DNA of 57,609 nt from an uncultured Dorea sp. (GTDB lineage: Bacteria > Bacillota > Clostridia > Lachnospirales > Lachnospiraceae), in contig CAJTZE010000017.1 in the NCBI GenBank assembly GCA_910584265.1, forward strand, positions 1-57,609, written 5' to 3'. The position numbers and the translations under genes are program-made. The notes under the pieces were generated by a model, which was not told the origin of the DNA, ran no database searches, and was given only the letters and a program-made list of their open reading frames with translations. This document shows, piece after piece, positions 1 to 6,369 of this stretch. Position 1 is the stretch's first letter; each line of letters begins with the position of its first letter.

Positions 1-272
1 GTACCTGCCACCGCTCTGCAGTATTGGTGCAGAGAGCGATTGAAGAAGCTGGAATACCTACAATTATTATTGCAGCTCTTCCACCGGTTGTTCGTCAGAC
101 CGGTACCCCTCGTGCGGTAGCTCCGCTGGTACCTATGGGTGCTAATGCAGGTGCTCCGAACAATCCGGAACAGCAGACACAGATCGTTAAGGCAACTCTG
201 GAGCAGTTAGTAGAGATTCAGACGCCTGGTAAGATTGTTCCGCTGCCATTTGAGTATATTGCAAAGGTATAA
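1..272 (+). CDS. prdB: D-proline reductase selenoprotein subunit PrdB, C-terminal part (cut by window edge)
   Basis: PrdB carries the selenocysteine of D-proline reductase, which reduces D-proline to 5-aminovalerate as the electron-accepting half of Stickland fermentation in the cytoplasm. Only the last 90 or so codons are inside the window, reading frame 3 to a TAA at 270-272. The first visible residues are TCHRSAVLVQRAIEEAG, followed by PPVVRQ and VPMGANAGAPNNPE and ending IVPLPFEYIAKV. From memory of the family, TCHR comes directly after Sec-Gly, so the in-frame UGA should lie a few bases before position 1. The hairpin at 12-38 supports this. A strong terminator follows, and prdD and prdE lie downstream with their own promoter. 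Confidence 0.88.
   Translation, partial: TCHRSAVLVQRAIEEAGIPTIIIAALPPVVRQTGTPRAVAPLVPMGANAGAPNNPEQQTQIVKATLEQLVEIQTPGKIVPLPFEYIAKV
12..38 (+). promoter_or_regulatory. SECIS-like hairpin inside prdB
   Basis: CGCTCTGCA at 12-20 pairs with TGCAGAGAGCG at 28-38 as a nine-pair stem with a two-base bulge, capped by the seven-base loop GTATTGG. Bacterial SECIS hairpins sit inside the coding sequence just after the Sec UGA, and this one would start roughly 12 bases after the expected codon. The structure is seen; the role is inferred from PrdB homology, because the UGA itself is outside the window. Confidence 0.6.
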
Positions 273-312
273 TCAAAGCCGTTGCAGATATCAAAATGTG
301 CTTGATTCGTTT

Positions 313-345
313 AAGGGCAGATGTTTTTTGGCATCTGCCCTTTTT
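313..345 (+). terminator. Rho-independent terminator after prdB
   Basis: GGGCAGATG (315-323) pairs with CATCTGCCC (332-340), extended by AA/TT, and is followed by five T. It closes the prdB transcript before prdD. Confidence 0.9.
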
Positions 346-384
346 AAAAAAGTGGATGAGATTAAAAGAGAATATAACGAGATG

Positions 385-413
385 TTGGAAAAGCATCCGA
401 TTCATAGTATAAT
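385..413 (+). promoter_or_regulatory. Promoter for prdD-prdE
   Basis: TTGGAA (385-390), a 17-base spacer and a perfect TATAAT (408-413). It lies between the prdB terminator and prdD, so prdD-prdE can be transcribed separately from prdB. Confidence 0.7.
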
Positions 414-476
414 AGAGGTATAGATATGGTCTGAGAGCGCAGACATAATTTGAGATGTATTAGGAGGTGACTGAAG

Positions 477-1244
477 TTGGCTGATGAAGTAAAAGACTTA
501 AGAAAACTTGTGATCAAAGCGTTTCATATAACGGAAGTAGAGTGGGGAGAACATAATGATATCACAGTTGATGGACATATGACAGTCAGCAAGGAGATGA
601 TCGACGGTCTTACTGCGGATGCAGAATATCTGGAGAAGATTGATATTCAGATTATAAAACCGGGTGACCATGACAGATGGACGAATACGATTATGGATAT
701 CATTCCGATTTCTACGAAAGTGCTCGGAAAGATCGGGGATGGCATTACGCACACTATTACCGGCGTATATGTGATGCTTACGGGCGTGGATGTGAATGGC
801 AAGCAGTGCCATGAATTTGGCTCTTCTGAGGGGAATTTGAAAGAACAGCTGTATTTGAACCGAGCGGGGACCCCAGGGGAGGATGATTATATTATATCCT
901 TTGATGTGACGCTTGCGGCAGGTATGGGACAGGAAAGGCCGGGACCGACCGAGGCGCATGAGGCTTGTGATAAGTTTATACAGAGCTTTCGTGATAAGCT
1001 GAAGAAGTTTAAGGGTGAGAAGTGTACGGAACGTCATGAGTATCATGATATTGTACGGCCGGGAAAGAAGCGTGTTCTGATTATCAAGCAGGTTGCCGGA
1101 CAGGGCGCAATGTATGATACTCATTTCTTTGCAGATGAGCCTTCGGGAGTAGAAGGAGGGCGTTCTATCATTGATATGGGCAATATGCCGATCATGGTAA
1201 CGCCGAATGAATACAGAGACGGAATTATCCGCTCGATGCAGTAA
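477..1244 (+). CDS. prdD: Proline reductase cluster protein PrdD
   Basis: This 255-residue protein resembles the C-terminal, pyruvoyl-forming part of PrdA and belongs to the proline/glycine reductase accessory family. Its exact role in D-proline reductase is not established. The match rests on the conserved block around HTITGVYVMLTGVD followed by EFGSSEGNLKEQLYLNR, and on its place directly after prdB. The start is a TTG at 477, chosen because AGGAGGTGA ends six bases before it and there is no nearer ATG. prdE follows after 15 bases with its own strong ribosome binding site, so the two are co-translated. I did not assign a self-cleavage site. Confidence 0.85.
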   Translation: MADEVKDLRKLVIKAFHITEVEWGEHNDITVDGHMTVSKEMIDGLTADAEYLEKIDIQIIKPGDHDRWTNTIMDIIPISTKVLGKIGDGITHTITGVYVMLTGVDVNGKQCHEFGSSEGNLKEQLYLNRAGTPGEDDYIISFDVTLAAGMGQERPGPTEAHEACDKFIQSFRDKLKKFKGEKCTERHEYHDIVRPGKKRVLIIKQVAGQGAMYDTHFFADEPSGVEGGRSIIDMGNMPIMVTPNEYRDGIIRSMQ

Positions 1245-1259
1245 AGGAGGCGAAAGGAT

Positions 1260-1742
1260 ATGGGAATAGGACCATCGACAAAGGAAACATCGTTACATCA
1301 TTTCAGAGACCCTTTGCTGGAGGTTGTTGCGGAAGATACAGATTTGGATCTTATGGGAATTCTTCTTGTGGGAACGCCGGATGGTAATAAAGAGAAAATG
1401 CTGGTGGGAACCAGAGCGGCGGTATGGGCAGAGGCTATGCGGGCAGACGGCGTAATTATTTCATCTGACGGATGGGGAAATAGTGACGTGGATTATACGA
1501 ATACCTGTGAACAGATTGGGATTCGGGGAATACCTGTGACGGGACTGAATTTTAGCGGAACGGTTGCAAAGTTTGTGGTTGAGAATGATTATCTGGATGG
1601 AATTGTAGATATCAATAAGAGTGCAGACGGAACTGAAACCAATGTTGTAGGTGAGAATAATATGGTACGTCTGGACTGCCTGAAGGCGAAAGCGCTGTTG
1701 AAGCTTAAGATGCGGCAGAAGGATCAGCAGGAAGGCAGATAA
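1260..1742 (+). CDS. prdE: Proline reductase cluster protein PrdE
   Basis: A 160-residue protein of the prd cluster, related to the N-terminal half of PrdB-type reductase subunits and lacking the Sec-containing segment. Recognisable stretches include GPSTKETSLHHFRDPLL near the N terminus and VWAEAMRADGVIISSDGWGN in the middle. It probably acts as an accessory or assembly factor for D-proline reductase; this is inferred from cluster conservation rather than from catalytic residues. The ATG at 1260 follows AAAGGAGGCG. It is the last gene of the transcript; a terminator starts about 40 bases later. The proline racemase prdF that often follows is not here. Confidence 0.82.
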   Translation: MGIGPSTKETSLHHFRDPLLEVVAEDTDLDLMGILLVGTPDGNKEKMLVGTRAAVWAEAMRADGVIISSDGWGNSDVDYTNTCEQIGIRGIPVTGLNFSGTVAKFVVENDYLDGIVDINKSADGTETNVVGENNMVRLDCLKAKALLKLKMRQKDQQEGR

Positions 1743-1783
1743 GCAGAAAACGTAATTTATCGGTTTTGGGGTAAAATAGATAG

Positions 1784-1816
1784 AAAGCACGGAATGATCT
1801 ACTTCCGTGCTTTTCT
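1784..1816 (+). terminator. Terminator after prdE
   Basis: AAAGCACGGAA (1784-1794) pairs with TTCCGTGCTTT (1803-1813) and runs into T-rich sequence. The symmetric A/T ends mean it could also stop transcripts arriving from the convergent gene on the minus strand. Confidence 0.85.
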
Positions 1817-1824
1817 TGTTGCTG

Positions 1825-2364
1825 TTATTTATCGAACATTGGAGCGATAGGGCCGTACTTAATCTCAGGATGATTATCAATTACCCATTGCCTGAAGCTG
1901 TCGGAATCGCCTTCAGTGAAGCAGGACTTATCTAGCATAACGCCTTCATTGTATTCATCTGTTGCCAGCTTATAATACGATTTGGCTTCTTCAAATCTTA
2001 AAATATCTTTCCACTCAACTTTATTATTTATTTTACCGTTGATATATAGAGAGATATTTTTCTCGCCTACAATTACCCTGCATGTCCAGTTTTTGCCGTC
2101 AAAGTAATTTGCCCGCATGAGCCGGAATGTTTTGTCGGCATGCATCCATTTGAAGAAGATGCCTCTGTATACTGCAACAAAGGTCAGGAAAGCCCCGATA
2201 GTCTGCCACCGTGCGGGAGCATCCACCTTTTTAAAGTATATCCAGCCAAACACTCCTGCGGCAAAAATAAAGCAATATACATAAAAAATAGGTAACTTCC
2301 AAAACTTAGGAGTCGCCCATTTTCCATAACGTTTTCGATTCATTACATATTCATTTATGAACAT
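1825..2364 (-). CDS. YcxB-like membrane protein A, paired with permease A
   Basis: A 179-residue protein with two hydrophobic segments near the N terminus (FYVYCFIFAAGVFGWIYF and a second around TIGAFLTFVAVY). A soluble C-terminal domain then has the YcxB-like pattern: strands around WTCRVIVGEKNISLYINGK, then W-DILRFEEAKSYY-L, and a C-terminal segment ending in FRQWVIDNHPEIK. No enzymatic function is known for this family. The start at 2364 is preferred over an in-frame ATG 24 bases upstream because CTGGAGAT lies just before it. It is the second gene of the permease A unit. A similar YcxB-like protein follows permease B at 5776, so permease and YcxB-like protein form a repeated pair. Confidence 0.6.
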   Translation of the reverse strand: MFINEYVMNRKRYGKWATPKFWKLPIFYVYCFIFAAGVFGWIYFKKVDAPARWQTIGAFLTFVAVYRGIFFKWMHADKTFRLMRANYFDGKNWTCRVIVGEKNISLYINGKINNKVEWKDILRFEEAKSYYKLATDEYNEGVMLDKSCFTEGDSDSFRQWVIDNHPEIKYGPIAPMFDK

Positions 2365-2429
2365 TTTTCTATCTCCAGTTTTTATCATAACGAATTTTGC
2401 TATAACAAAAAATCTATCTTAATAAATAT

Positions 2430-2462
2430 ATAAATGGCTGCTCTATGAGAACAGCCATTTAT
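2430..2462 (-). terminator. Hairpin between permease A and its YcxB-like partner
   Basis: ATAAATGGCTG (2430-2440) pairs with CAGCCATTTAT (2452-2462). Read on the minus strand it is followed by AT-rich sequence without a clean T run, so it may be a weak terminator or a processing or stability hairpin that lowers expression of the second gene. Confidence 0.45.
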
Positions 2463-2483
2463 GTGATTTGAAATTACAATAGC

Positions 2484-3374
2484 TTATGCCGCTCCGACTT
2501 TCTTATCTTTGTTAGCAGCGCTGATCAATGAATATGATGTCCACAGAAGAACTACACAGATCAGGTTGATCAACCAGAACATCGGCAGGTTCGTAATAAG
2601 CTTCCATGCAATAAATACACCGATACATCCGCCAACAGCGTTACCTACTGTATGTGGTACATCATACCTGTGAGTCTTAATAAACTCAATAGAGCATGCC
2701 GGCATCAGGCAGGCACAGGAACCCATGAATACTGGGAAGCAGGCACCAGCATCAACACCAAGCAGAAGGCAGGTAGCCATACATGGCGCATACAGACCAA
2801 ATCCGATGTCCATTAAAGCGCCCCACAAGATATTAAGACCGGCAGCTACGATCAGCTTCCATCCAGTCAGACCAGTAGCTGTTCCTACTACTCCAAAAGG
2901 ACCAACACCGGTATTCTTGCATGCCATAATAATTGCAAGAGGAATCATGATGAAACCAAGAGCATATCTGATCTTATTACGAGGCCATTTCGTAACGATA
3001 GTTGCAAATCCGAAAGAGCCGACAGCAGCGCAGATATACATGATCCATAAAAACATAGGATCACAGTCTACAGAAGCTGTAAAGATGAATGCCTCGAAAA
3101 TAACCGGGAAAGTGTCTCCGACATTAAGAGTACCCGGAATGTCGATATCATCAATCTGATTGAAAAGTTTGTACATGAATGTGGATGGAGCGAAAGAACC
3201 GCAGCCAAGTGTATCTAGAAAGTTGGCAACAATACCTACCGCAAAACCAGAAGCCCACTGCTTTCCTGTTGCATTTTTAAGTCCATCCATACGGTTTTTG
3301 GCAATGTCAAAAATGAGTCCAAGACCAGTTCCAGCAGCCAAAACACCAAACAAGATTTGTAGTGCTAATAACAT
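2484..3374 (-). CDS. TauE/SafE-like permease A
   Basis: A 296-residue, highly hydrophobic protein with about eight membrane segments, of the TauE/SafE (DUF81) family, whose characterised members move sulfite, organosulfonates or other small anions. Family-like motifs include NFLDTLGCGSFAPSTFMYK near residue 50 and IPGTLNVGDTFPV near residue 80; a second half-repeat has FGLYAPCMATCLLLGVDAG and PVFMGSCACLMP. Substrate unknown. The start at 3374 follows GGAGGGATGAATT, a leader shared almost exactly with permease B. The gene reads away from the recombinase at 3608-4531, and a consensus promoter at 3497-3525 points into it through the left inverted repeat. Confidence 0.85.
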   Translation of the reverse strand: MLLALQILFGVLAAGTGLGLIFDIAKNRMDGLKNATGKQWASGFAVGIVANFLDTLGCGSFAPSTFMYKLFNQIDDIDIPGTLNVGDTFPVIFEAFIFTASVDCDPMFLWIMYICAAVGSFGFATIVTKWPRNKIRYALGFIMIPLAIIMACKNTGVGPFGVVGTATGLTGWKLIVAAGLNILWGALMDIGFGLYAPCMATCLLLGVDAGACFPVFMGSCACLMPACSIEFIKTHRYDVPHTVGNAVGGCIGVFIAWKLITNLPMFWLINLICVVLLWTSYSLISAANKDKKVGAA

Positions 3375-3393
3375 AATTCATCCCTCCAGATTA
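3375..3393 (-). repeat. Shared leader/RBS repeat, left copy
   Basis: Nineteen bases directly before the permease A start, TAATCTGGAGGGATGAATT on the minus strand, recur at 4634-4652 on the plus strand before permease B. With the 20-bp perfect repeat further in, this makes an imperfect inverted repeat of about 60 bp (3375-3432 and 4590-4652) around the recombinase cassette. Confidence 0.9.
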
Positions 3394-3412
3394 AAAGCTA
3401 TTTAATTGTAAC

Positions 3413-3432
3413 AACAGATAACTGCGTATTAT
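3413..3432. repeat. Left 20-bp inverted repeat of a putative invertible cassette
   Basis: aacagataactgcgtattat at 3413-3432 is the exact reverse complement of 4590-4609. It contains a possible tyrosine-recombinase core: two partly palindromic arms (TTATCTGTT type) around a seven-base spacer CTGCGTA that is identical, inverted, in the right copy. Identity over the spacer is what strand exchange requires. Confidence 0.85.
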
Positions 3433-3496
3433 CCACTAAATATAAACACCCCGATTTGCTTATATCATTAAAATAGTACTTATCTGTTCATAACTC

Positions 3497-3525
3497 ATTC
3501 TATCAAGTCTTTTGTTAAAAGTCAA
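3497..3525 (-). promoter_or_regulatory. Consensus promoter inside the cassette, facing permease A
   Basis: On the minus strand TTGACT (3520-3525), a 17-base spacer and TAGAAT (3497-3502). It sits 64 bases inside the left inverted repeat and reads out through it into permease A. Inversion of the segment between the repeats would point it at permease B. A separate copy of the half-site TTATCTGTT lies beside it at 3480-3488. Confidence 0.75.
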
Positions 3526-3607
3526 TCAATTATAGCAAAAATACACAATTACACATGGAATATATATGGGAATTTTTTCAAAGTAAACAAAAAGGACAGA
3601 CCTATAG

Positions 3608-4531
3608 CTATGCGGCGCCGGTAATCTGCATCTGATTTCTTGGGTGCAGGGTTTTTAAAAGTTCTGTTTGTTTTTTTGTTGCAATATGTATATAAATCTG
3701 CGTCGTCTTAATCGAGCTGTGTCCAAGAATCTGCTGTACACAGCTTACATCAAGACCATTTTCTATTAGATATGTTGCAAAAGAATGACGGAACATATGG
3801 GGCGTGATCGTCCTGCTGATCCCTGCCAGACGTGCGTATTTTTTGATCATGTTGCGTATAGATTGCTCTGAGAACCTGTTTCCGCGCTGATTCACAAAAA
3901 AATAACCGCTTTTGGTGATGGAATTTTTAGAGCTGTTGTAGTAGTTTCTCAGCAATGTCAATATGGAATCCTCCACGATCTGTACATACCGCTCTTTGCC
4001 GCCTTTTCCCATAATTCGGATTAAGCCGGAATCCAAATCGATGCAATCTGACTGTATATTGGAAATCTCGTATACTCTTGCGCCTGTGGCGAAAAGCATT
4101 TCTATGATTGCAGTATCCCGAAGGCAGCGGGTGCTGTTACATTTGTTTTTTTCATATTGCTTAGACTCGGCATACATATAATTCAGCAGGCGTTCGATTT
4201 CGCCTTTGGGAATAATTCTTGGAAGAATCGAGGTTTCTTTGAATTTTACCTTAATCCTTCTGAAGGGATTCTCTAATAGAAGCTCCTCATCTTCCAGAAA
4301 TGCATAAAATGCTTTTATAGAAGCGATTTTACGTTTTATCGTTTTCTGCTTATATTTTTTGTGCAGAGTTGTAATGTATTGTTCAATTTCATGCTTCCCA
4401 GGATTATCGGACTGAATATGATCAAAGTATTGGCACAAGTCTATGCGATAAGCTTTTAATGTATTTGCATCCAATTCCTTGCGGTATTTACAGTAATCTA
4501 AATATTCTCTGGTTCTTTCTTGAAAGTTCAT
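3608..4531 (-). CDS. Tyrosine recombinase (XerC/D-like) between inverted repeats
   Basis: A 307-residue site-specific recombinase. Residues 1-85 form a SAM-like core-binding domain and about 105-290 the catalytic domain. The full catalytic set is visible: R152 in ATGARVYEIS, K176/K179 in MGKGGKERYV, H245 and R248 in HMFRHSFAT, H271 in LGHSS, and the nucleophile Y280 in TTQIYIHI. The start at 4531 is chosen because AAAGGAGG lies just upstream; an earlier in-frame ATG has no such site. The gene stands alone, without excisionase, phage or conjugation genes, and is bracketed by 20-bp inverted repeats and by two permease operons pointing outward. It is therefore more likely a DNA invertase than an element integrase. 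It is not the housekeeping XerC/D by context. Confidence 0.88.
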   Translation of the reverse strand: MNFQERTREYLDYCKYRKELDANTLKAYRIDLCQYFDHIQSDNPGKHEIEQYITTLHKKYKQKTIKRKIASIKAFYAFLEDEELLLENPFRRIKVKFKETSILPRIIPKGEIERLLNYMYAESKQYEKNKCNSTRCLRDTAIIEMLFATGARVYEISNIQSDCIDLDSGLIRIMGKGGKERYVQIVEDSILTLLRNYYNSSKNSITKSGYFFVNQRGNRFSEQSIRNMIKKYARLAGISRTITPHMFRHSFATYLIENGLDVSCVQQILGHSSIKTTQIYIHIATKKQTELLKTLHPRNQMQITGAA

Positions 4532-4558
4532 AAAAAATCCTCCTTTAGTTTTTTTGGT

Positions 4559-4587
4559 AGTATAACATGATTTTCTGATTTCTTGAT
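4559..4587 (-). promoter_or_regulatory. Possible recombinase promoter
   Basis: On the minus strand an extended -10, TGTTATACT (core 4559-4564), with a poor -35 ATCAAG at 4582-4587 after 17 bases. It lies just inside the right inverted repeat and would drive the recombinase weakly and independently of cassette orientation. Confidence 0.45.
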
Positions 4588-4589
4588 GC

Positions 4590-4609
4590 ATAATACGCAG
4601 TTATCTGTT
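4590..4609. repeat. Right 20-bp inverted repeat of a putative invertible cassette
   Basis: ataatacgcagttatctgtt at 4590-4609 is the exact reverse complement of 3413-3432. A core can be drawn as arm 4583-4593, spacer TACGCAG 4594-4600 and arm 4601-4611, the arms being imperfect inverted repeats, as expected for a tyrosine recombinase site. Confidence 0.85.
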
Positions 4610-4633
4610 AACTCAAACTAATTAAAAATTTTA

Positions 4634-4652
4634 TAATCTGGAGGGATGAATT
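4634..4652 (+). repeat. Shared leader/RBS repeat, right copy
   Basis: TAATCTGGAGGGATGAATT, identical to the sequence before permease A at 3375-3393 but on the opposite strand. It contains the ribosome binding site for permease B. Confidence 0.9.
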
Positions 4653-4653
4653 T

Positions 4654-5760
4654 ATGAAGGTTACTACTATTTTACGCATAGTACTGATTGTATGGGTCAT
4701 TGCGGCAGGCATTATGCTGGCCATTGATATGCGCAAGCACAAGGATAATCTGGAGCTTAGCTCGTCCAGAACTATAAAAAATGCAATTATCGGTTTTTTT
4801 GCAAATTTCTTTGATACGTGGGGAATCGGAAGCTTTGCACCGTCTACATTTGCATATAAGACGTTTAAGAGCTGTCCGGATAATCTTATTCCAGGGACAT
4901 TAAATGTCGGCGATACATTTCCGGTGTGTGTAGAAGCGATCCTCTTCATGGAGTTTGTTGACATAGCACCGCTTACTCTGGTAACTATGCTTGCGGCGGC
5001 CGGATTAGGCGCGTTTATCGGAGCAGGAGTTGTAAGTAAATGGAATGTCAACAGGATTCGTGTCGGCATGGGTATCGCGCTTGTATGCTGTGCGGTTATT
5101 TTTGCTTCTAAGCTGATGAAGATTGGACCATTTAAGGAAAGTAATGTATCTGTGCCGAGTGAAATCAGTGCGGCTCTGGAAGCTGATGCAATTGACGAAG
5201 CGAAGGCGCTTACTGTGAATAATCTTATATATAAATTTAATGTGATCCAAAAAGAAGATGTAGAAAAAAATGTAGGTGAAGATGTATTAAAGAGACTTAC
5301 GGTTGATGTACCGTCCTCGGATACAAGTGTAATCTACAAATTGTGTGAAGACGGCAGTGTTATAACAGTTACGCCGACTGGCGTCAGCGGAGTGAAACTA
5401 GCCGCCGCAGTTATTATTAATTTCTTCTTAGGTTCATTGATGATGATTGGATTTGGACTGTATCAGCCGTGCATGGCGCTTATCATTCTGCTTGGAATGA
5501 ATCTGGGGGTGGCGTTTCCTGTTATGATGGGATCCTGTGCGGTTTTGATGCTGACATCTGTTCCAAAATTTATTCAGACTGGTAAATATGATAAGAATGC
5601 TACGCTTATGAATGCAATAGGAGGTTCGCTGGGAGCTTTGGCAGCGTATCTGACACTGAAATACGCATTCGATTTAACAACGCTTTCTTATATTGTATGT
5701 GTTGTAATGTTTTACACAGCTGCGAGAATGTTCATTGATGCAAAGAATAACGCCTCTTAA
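4654..5760 (+). CDS. TauE/SafE-like permease B with extra-membrane insertion
   Basis: A 368-residue paralogue of permease A sharing NFFDTWGIGSFAPSTFAYK, IPGTLNVGDTFPV, FGLYQPCMALIILLGMN and PVMMGSCAVLM. Compared with A it has about 75 extra residues, roughly 161-242, between the two membrane halves. The insert is polar and acidic and lies after the conserved GPF motif. Family topology suggests it may be outside the cell, but this was not modelled. Substrate unknown. No strong promoter is visible between the right repeat and the gene, which fits silence in the orientation shown. A YcxB-like gene follows after 15 bases. Confidence 0.84.
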   Translation: MKVTTILRIVLIVWVIAAGIMLAIDMRKHKDNLELSSSRTIKNAIIGFFANFFDTWGIGSFAPSTFAYKTFKSCPDNLIPGTLNVGDTFPVCVEAILFMEFVDIAPLTLVTMLAAAGLGAFIGAGVVSKWNVNRIRVGMGIALVCCAVIFASKLMKIGPFKESNVSVPSEISAALEADAIDEAKALTVNNLIYKFNVIQKEDVEKNVGEDVLKRLTVDVPSSDTSVIYKLCEDGSVITVTPTGVSGVKLAAAVIINFFLGSLMMIGFGLYQPCMALIILLGMNLGVAFPVMMGSCAVLMLTSVPKFIQTGKYDKNATLMNAIGGSLGALAAYLTLKYAFDLTTLSYIVCVVMFYTAARMFIDAKNNAS

Positions 5761-5775
5761 AAAGGAAACGATATA

Positions 5776-6348
5776 ATGGAATGCAAATTCGGAGTCAGGG
5801 TTATAAGAGATATGGGGATGATGAAAACATGCATCAGGTTTAATAATCGCGTTCATCATCCCAGAGTATCCATGCATTTATTTGTGATTGGCGTAATCCT
5901 TCTCGGCATGCCGGCCGCAGCAGGGAACGGGGCGGTTTTAAGAGATGCGGTCTGCATGATATTAGGCAGTATTTTCGTTTTTATGTCATTGTTCCGCCAT
6001 CATATAGCCGCGGCACGAATGAAGAAAAGTACGGAAATGGAATGGAATGAAGAGCTTTTCTATCATTTTGGACAAAAGGTAGTGCAGGTGATAAAAGATG
6101 GGAATACCGTCAATATCGGCAGCTACAAAAATATTTTCCGGCTTTGGGAGGATGAAAGAAATTATTATGTTGGAATGAATGAGGACGATCTTTTGATTCT
6201 GCCAAAGATGGGTTTTGAAATTGGAAACGCAGAGGAGTTCCGTAATTTTGTCCTTGGAAAAAGCAATGCCGGATATAGCTGGAAGCCTGCAAATATTGTG
6301 AATATCTGTAAGTGGAAAATGAAAAAACTGAAAGATGGCATGCGTTAA
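5776..6348 (+). CDS. YcxB-like membrane protein B, paired with permease B
   Basis: A 190-residue protein with two hydrophobic segments (around MHLFVIGVILLGMP and DAVCMILGSIFVFMSLF) and a soluble C-terminal domain. The pattern VVQVIKDGNTVNIG, then FRLWEDERNYYVGMNEDDLLILP and EEFRNFV, matches YcxB-like proteins. It sits 15 bases after permease B and mirrors the gene that follows permease A, with clear but distant similarity. Function unknown; an accessory role to the permease is inferred from the repeated pairing. Its last codons lie inside a terminator hairpin shared with the convergent gene, and the two coding regions overlap by four bases. Confidence 0.6.
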   Translation: MECKFGVRVIRDMGMMKTCIRFNNRVHHPRVSMHLFVIGVILLGMPAAAGNGAVLRDAVCMILGSIFVFMSLFRHHIAAARMKKSTEMEWNEELFYHFGQKVVQVIKDGNTVNIGSYKNIFRLWEDERNYYVGMNEDDLLILPKMGFEIGNAEEFRNFVLGKSNAGYSWKPANIVNICKWKMKKLKDGMR

Positions 6349-6369
6349 GGCCGCCATCTTTCAGTTTTT
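6323..6369. terminator. Bidirectional terminator inside two convergent gene ends
   Basis: AAAAACTGAAAGATGGC (6323-6339) pairs with GCCATCTTTCAGTTTTT (6353-6369). The hairpin is flanked by A and T runs and works in both directions. It encodes the last residues of the YcxB-like protein on the plus strand and of permease C on the minus strand. Confidence 0.85.

Noticed and set aside
3608..4531. Recombinase as integrase of a phage or conjugative element
   Set aside because: No phage, transfer or excisionase genes, no tRNA target and no direct repeats; inverted repeats on both sides point to inversion instead.
4632..4637. TATAAT just before permease B as its own promoter
   Set aside because: It has no -35 at the right distance (TAACTC) and would start transcription inside the ribosome binding site.
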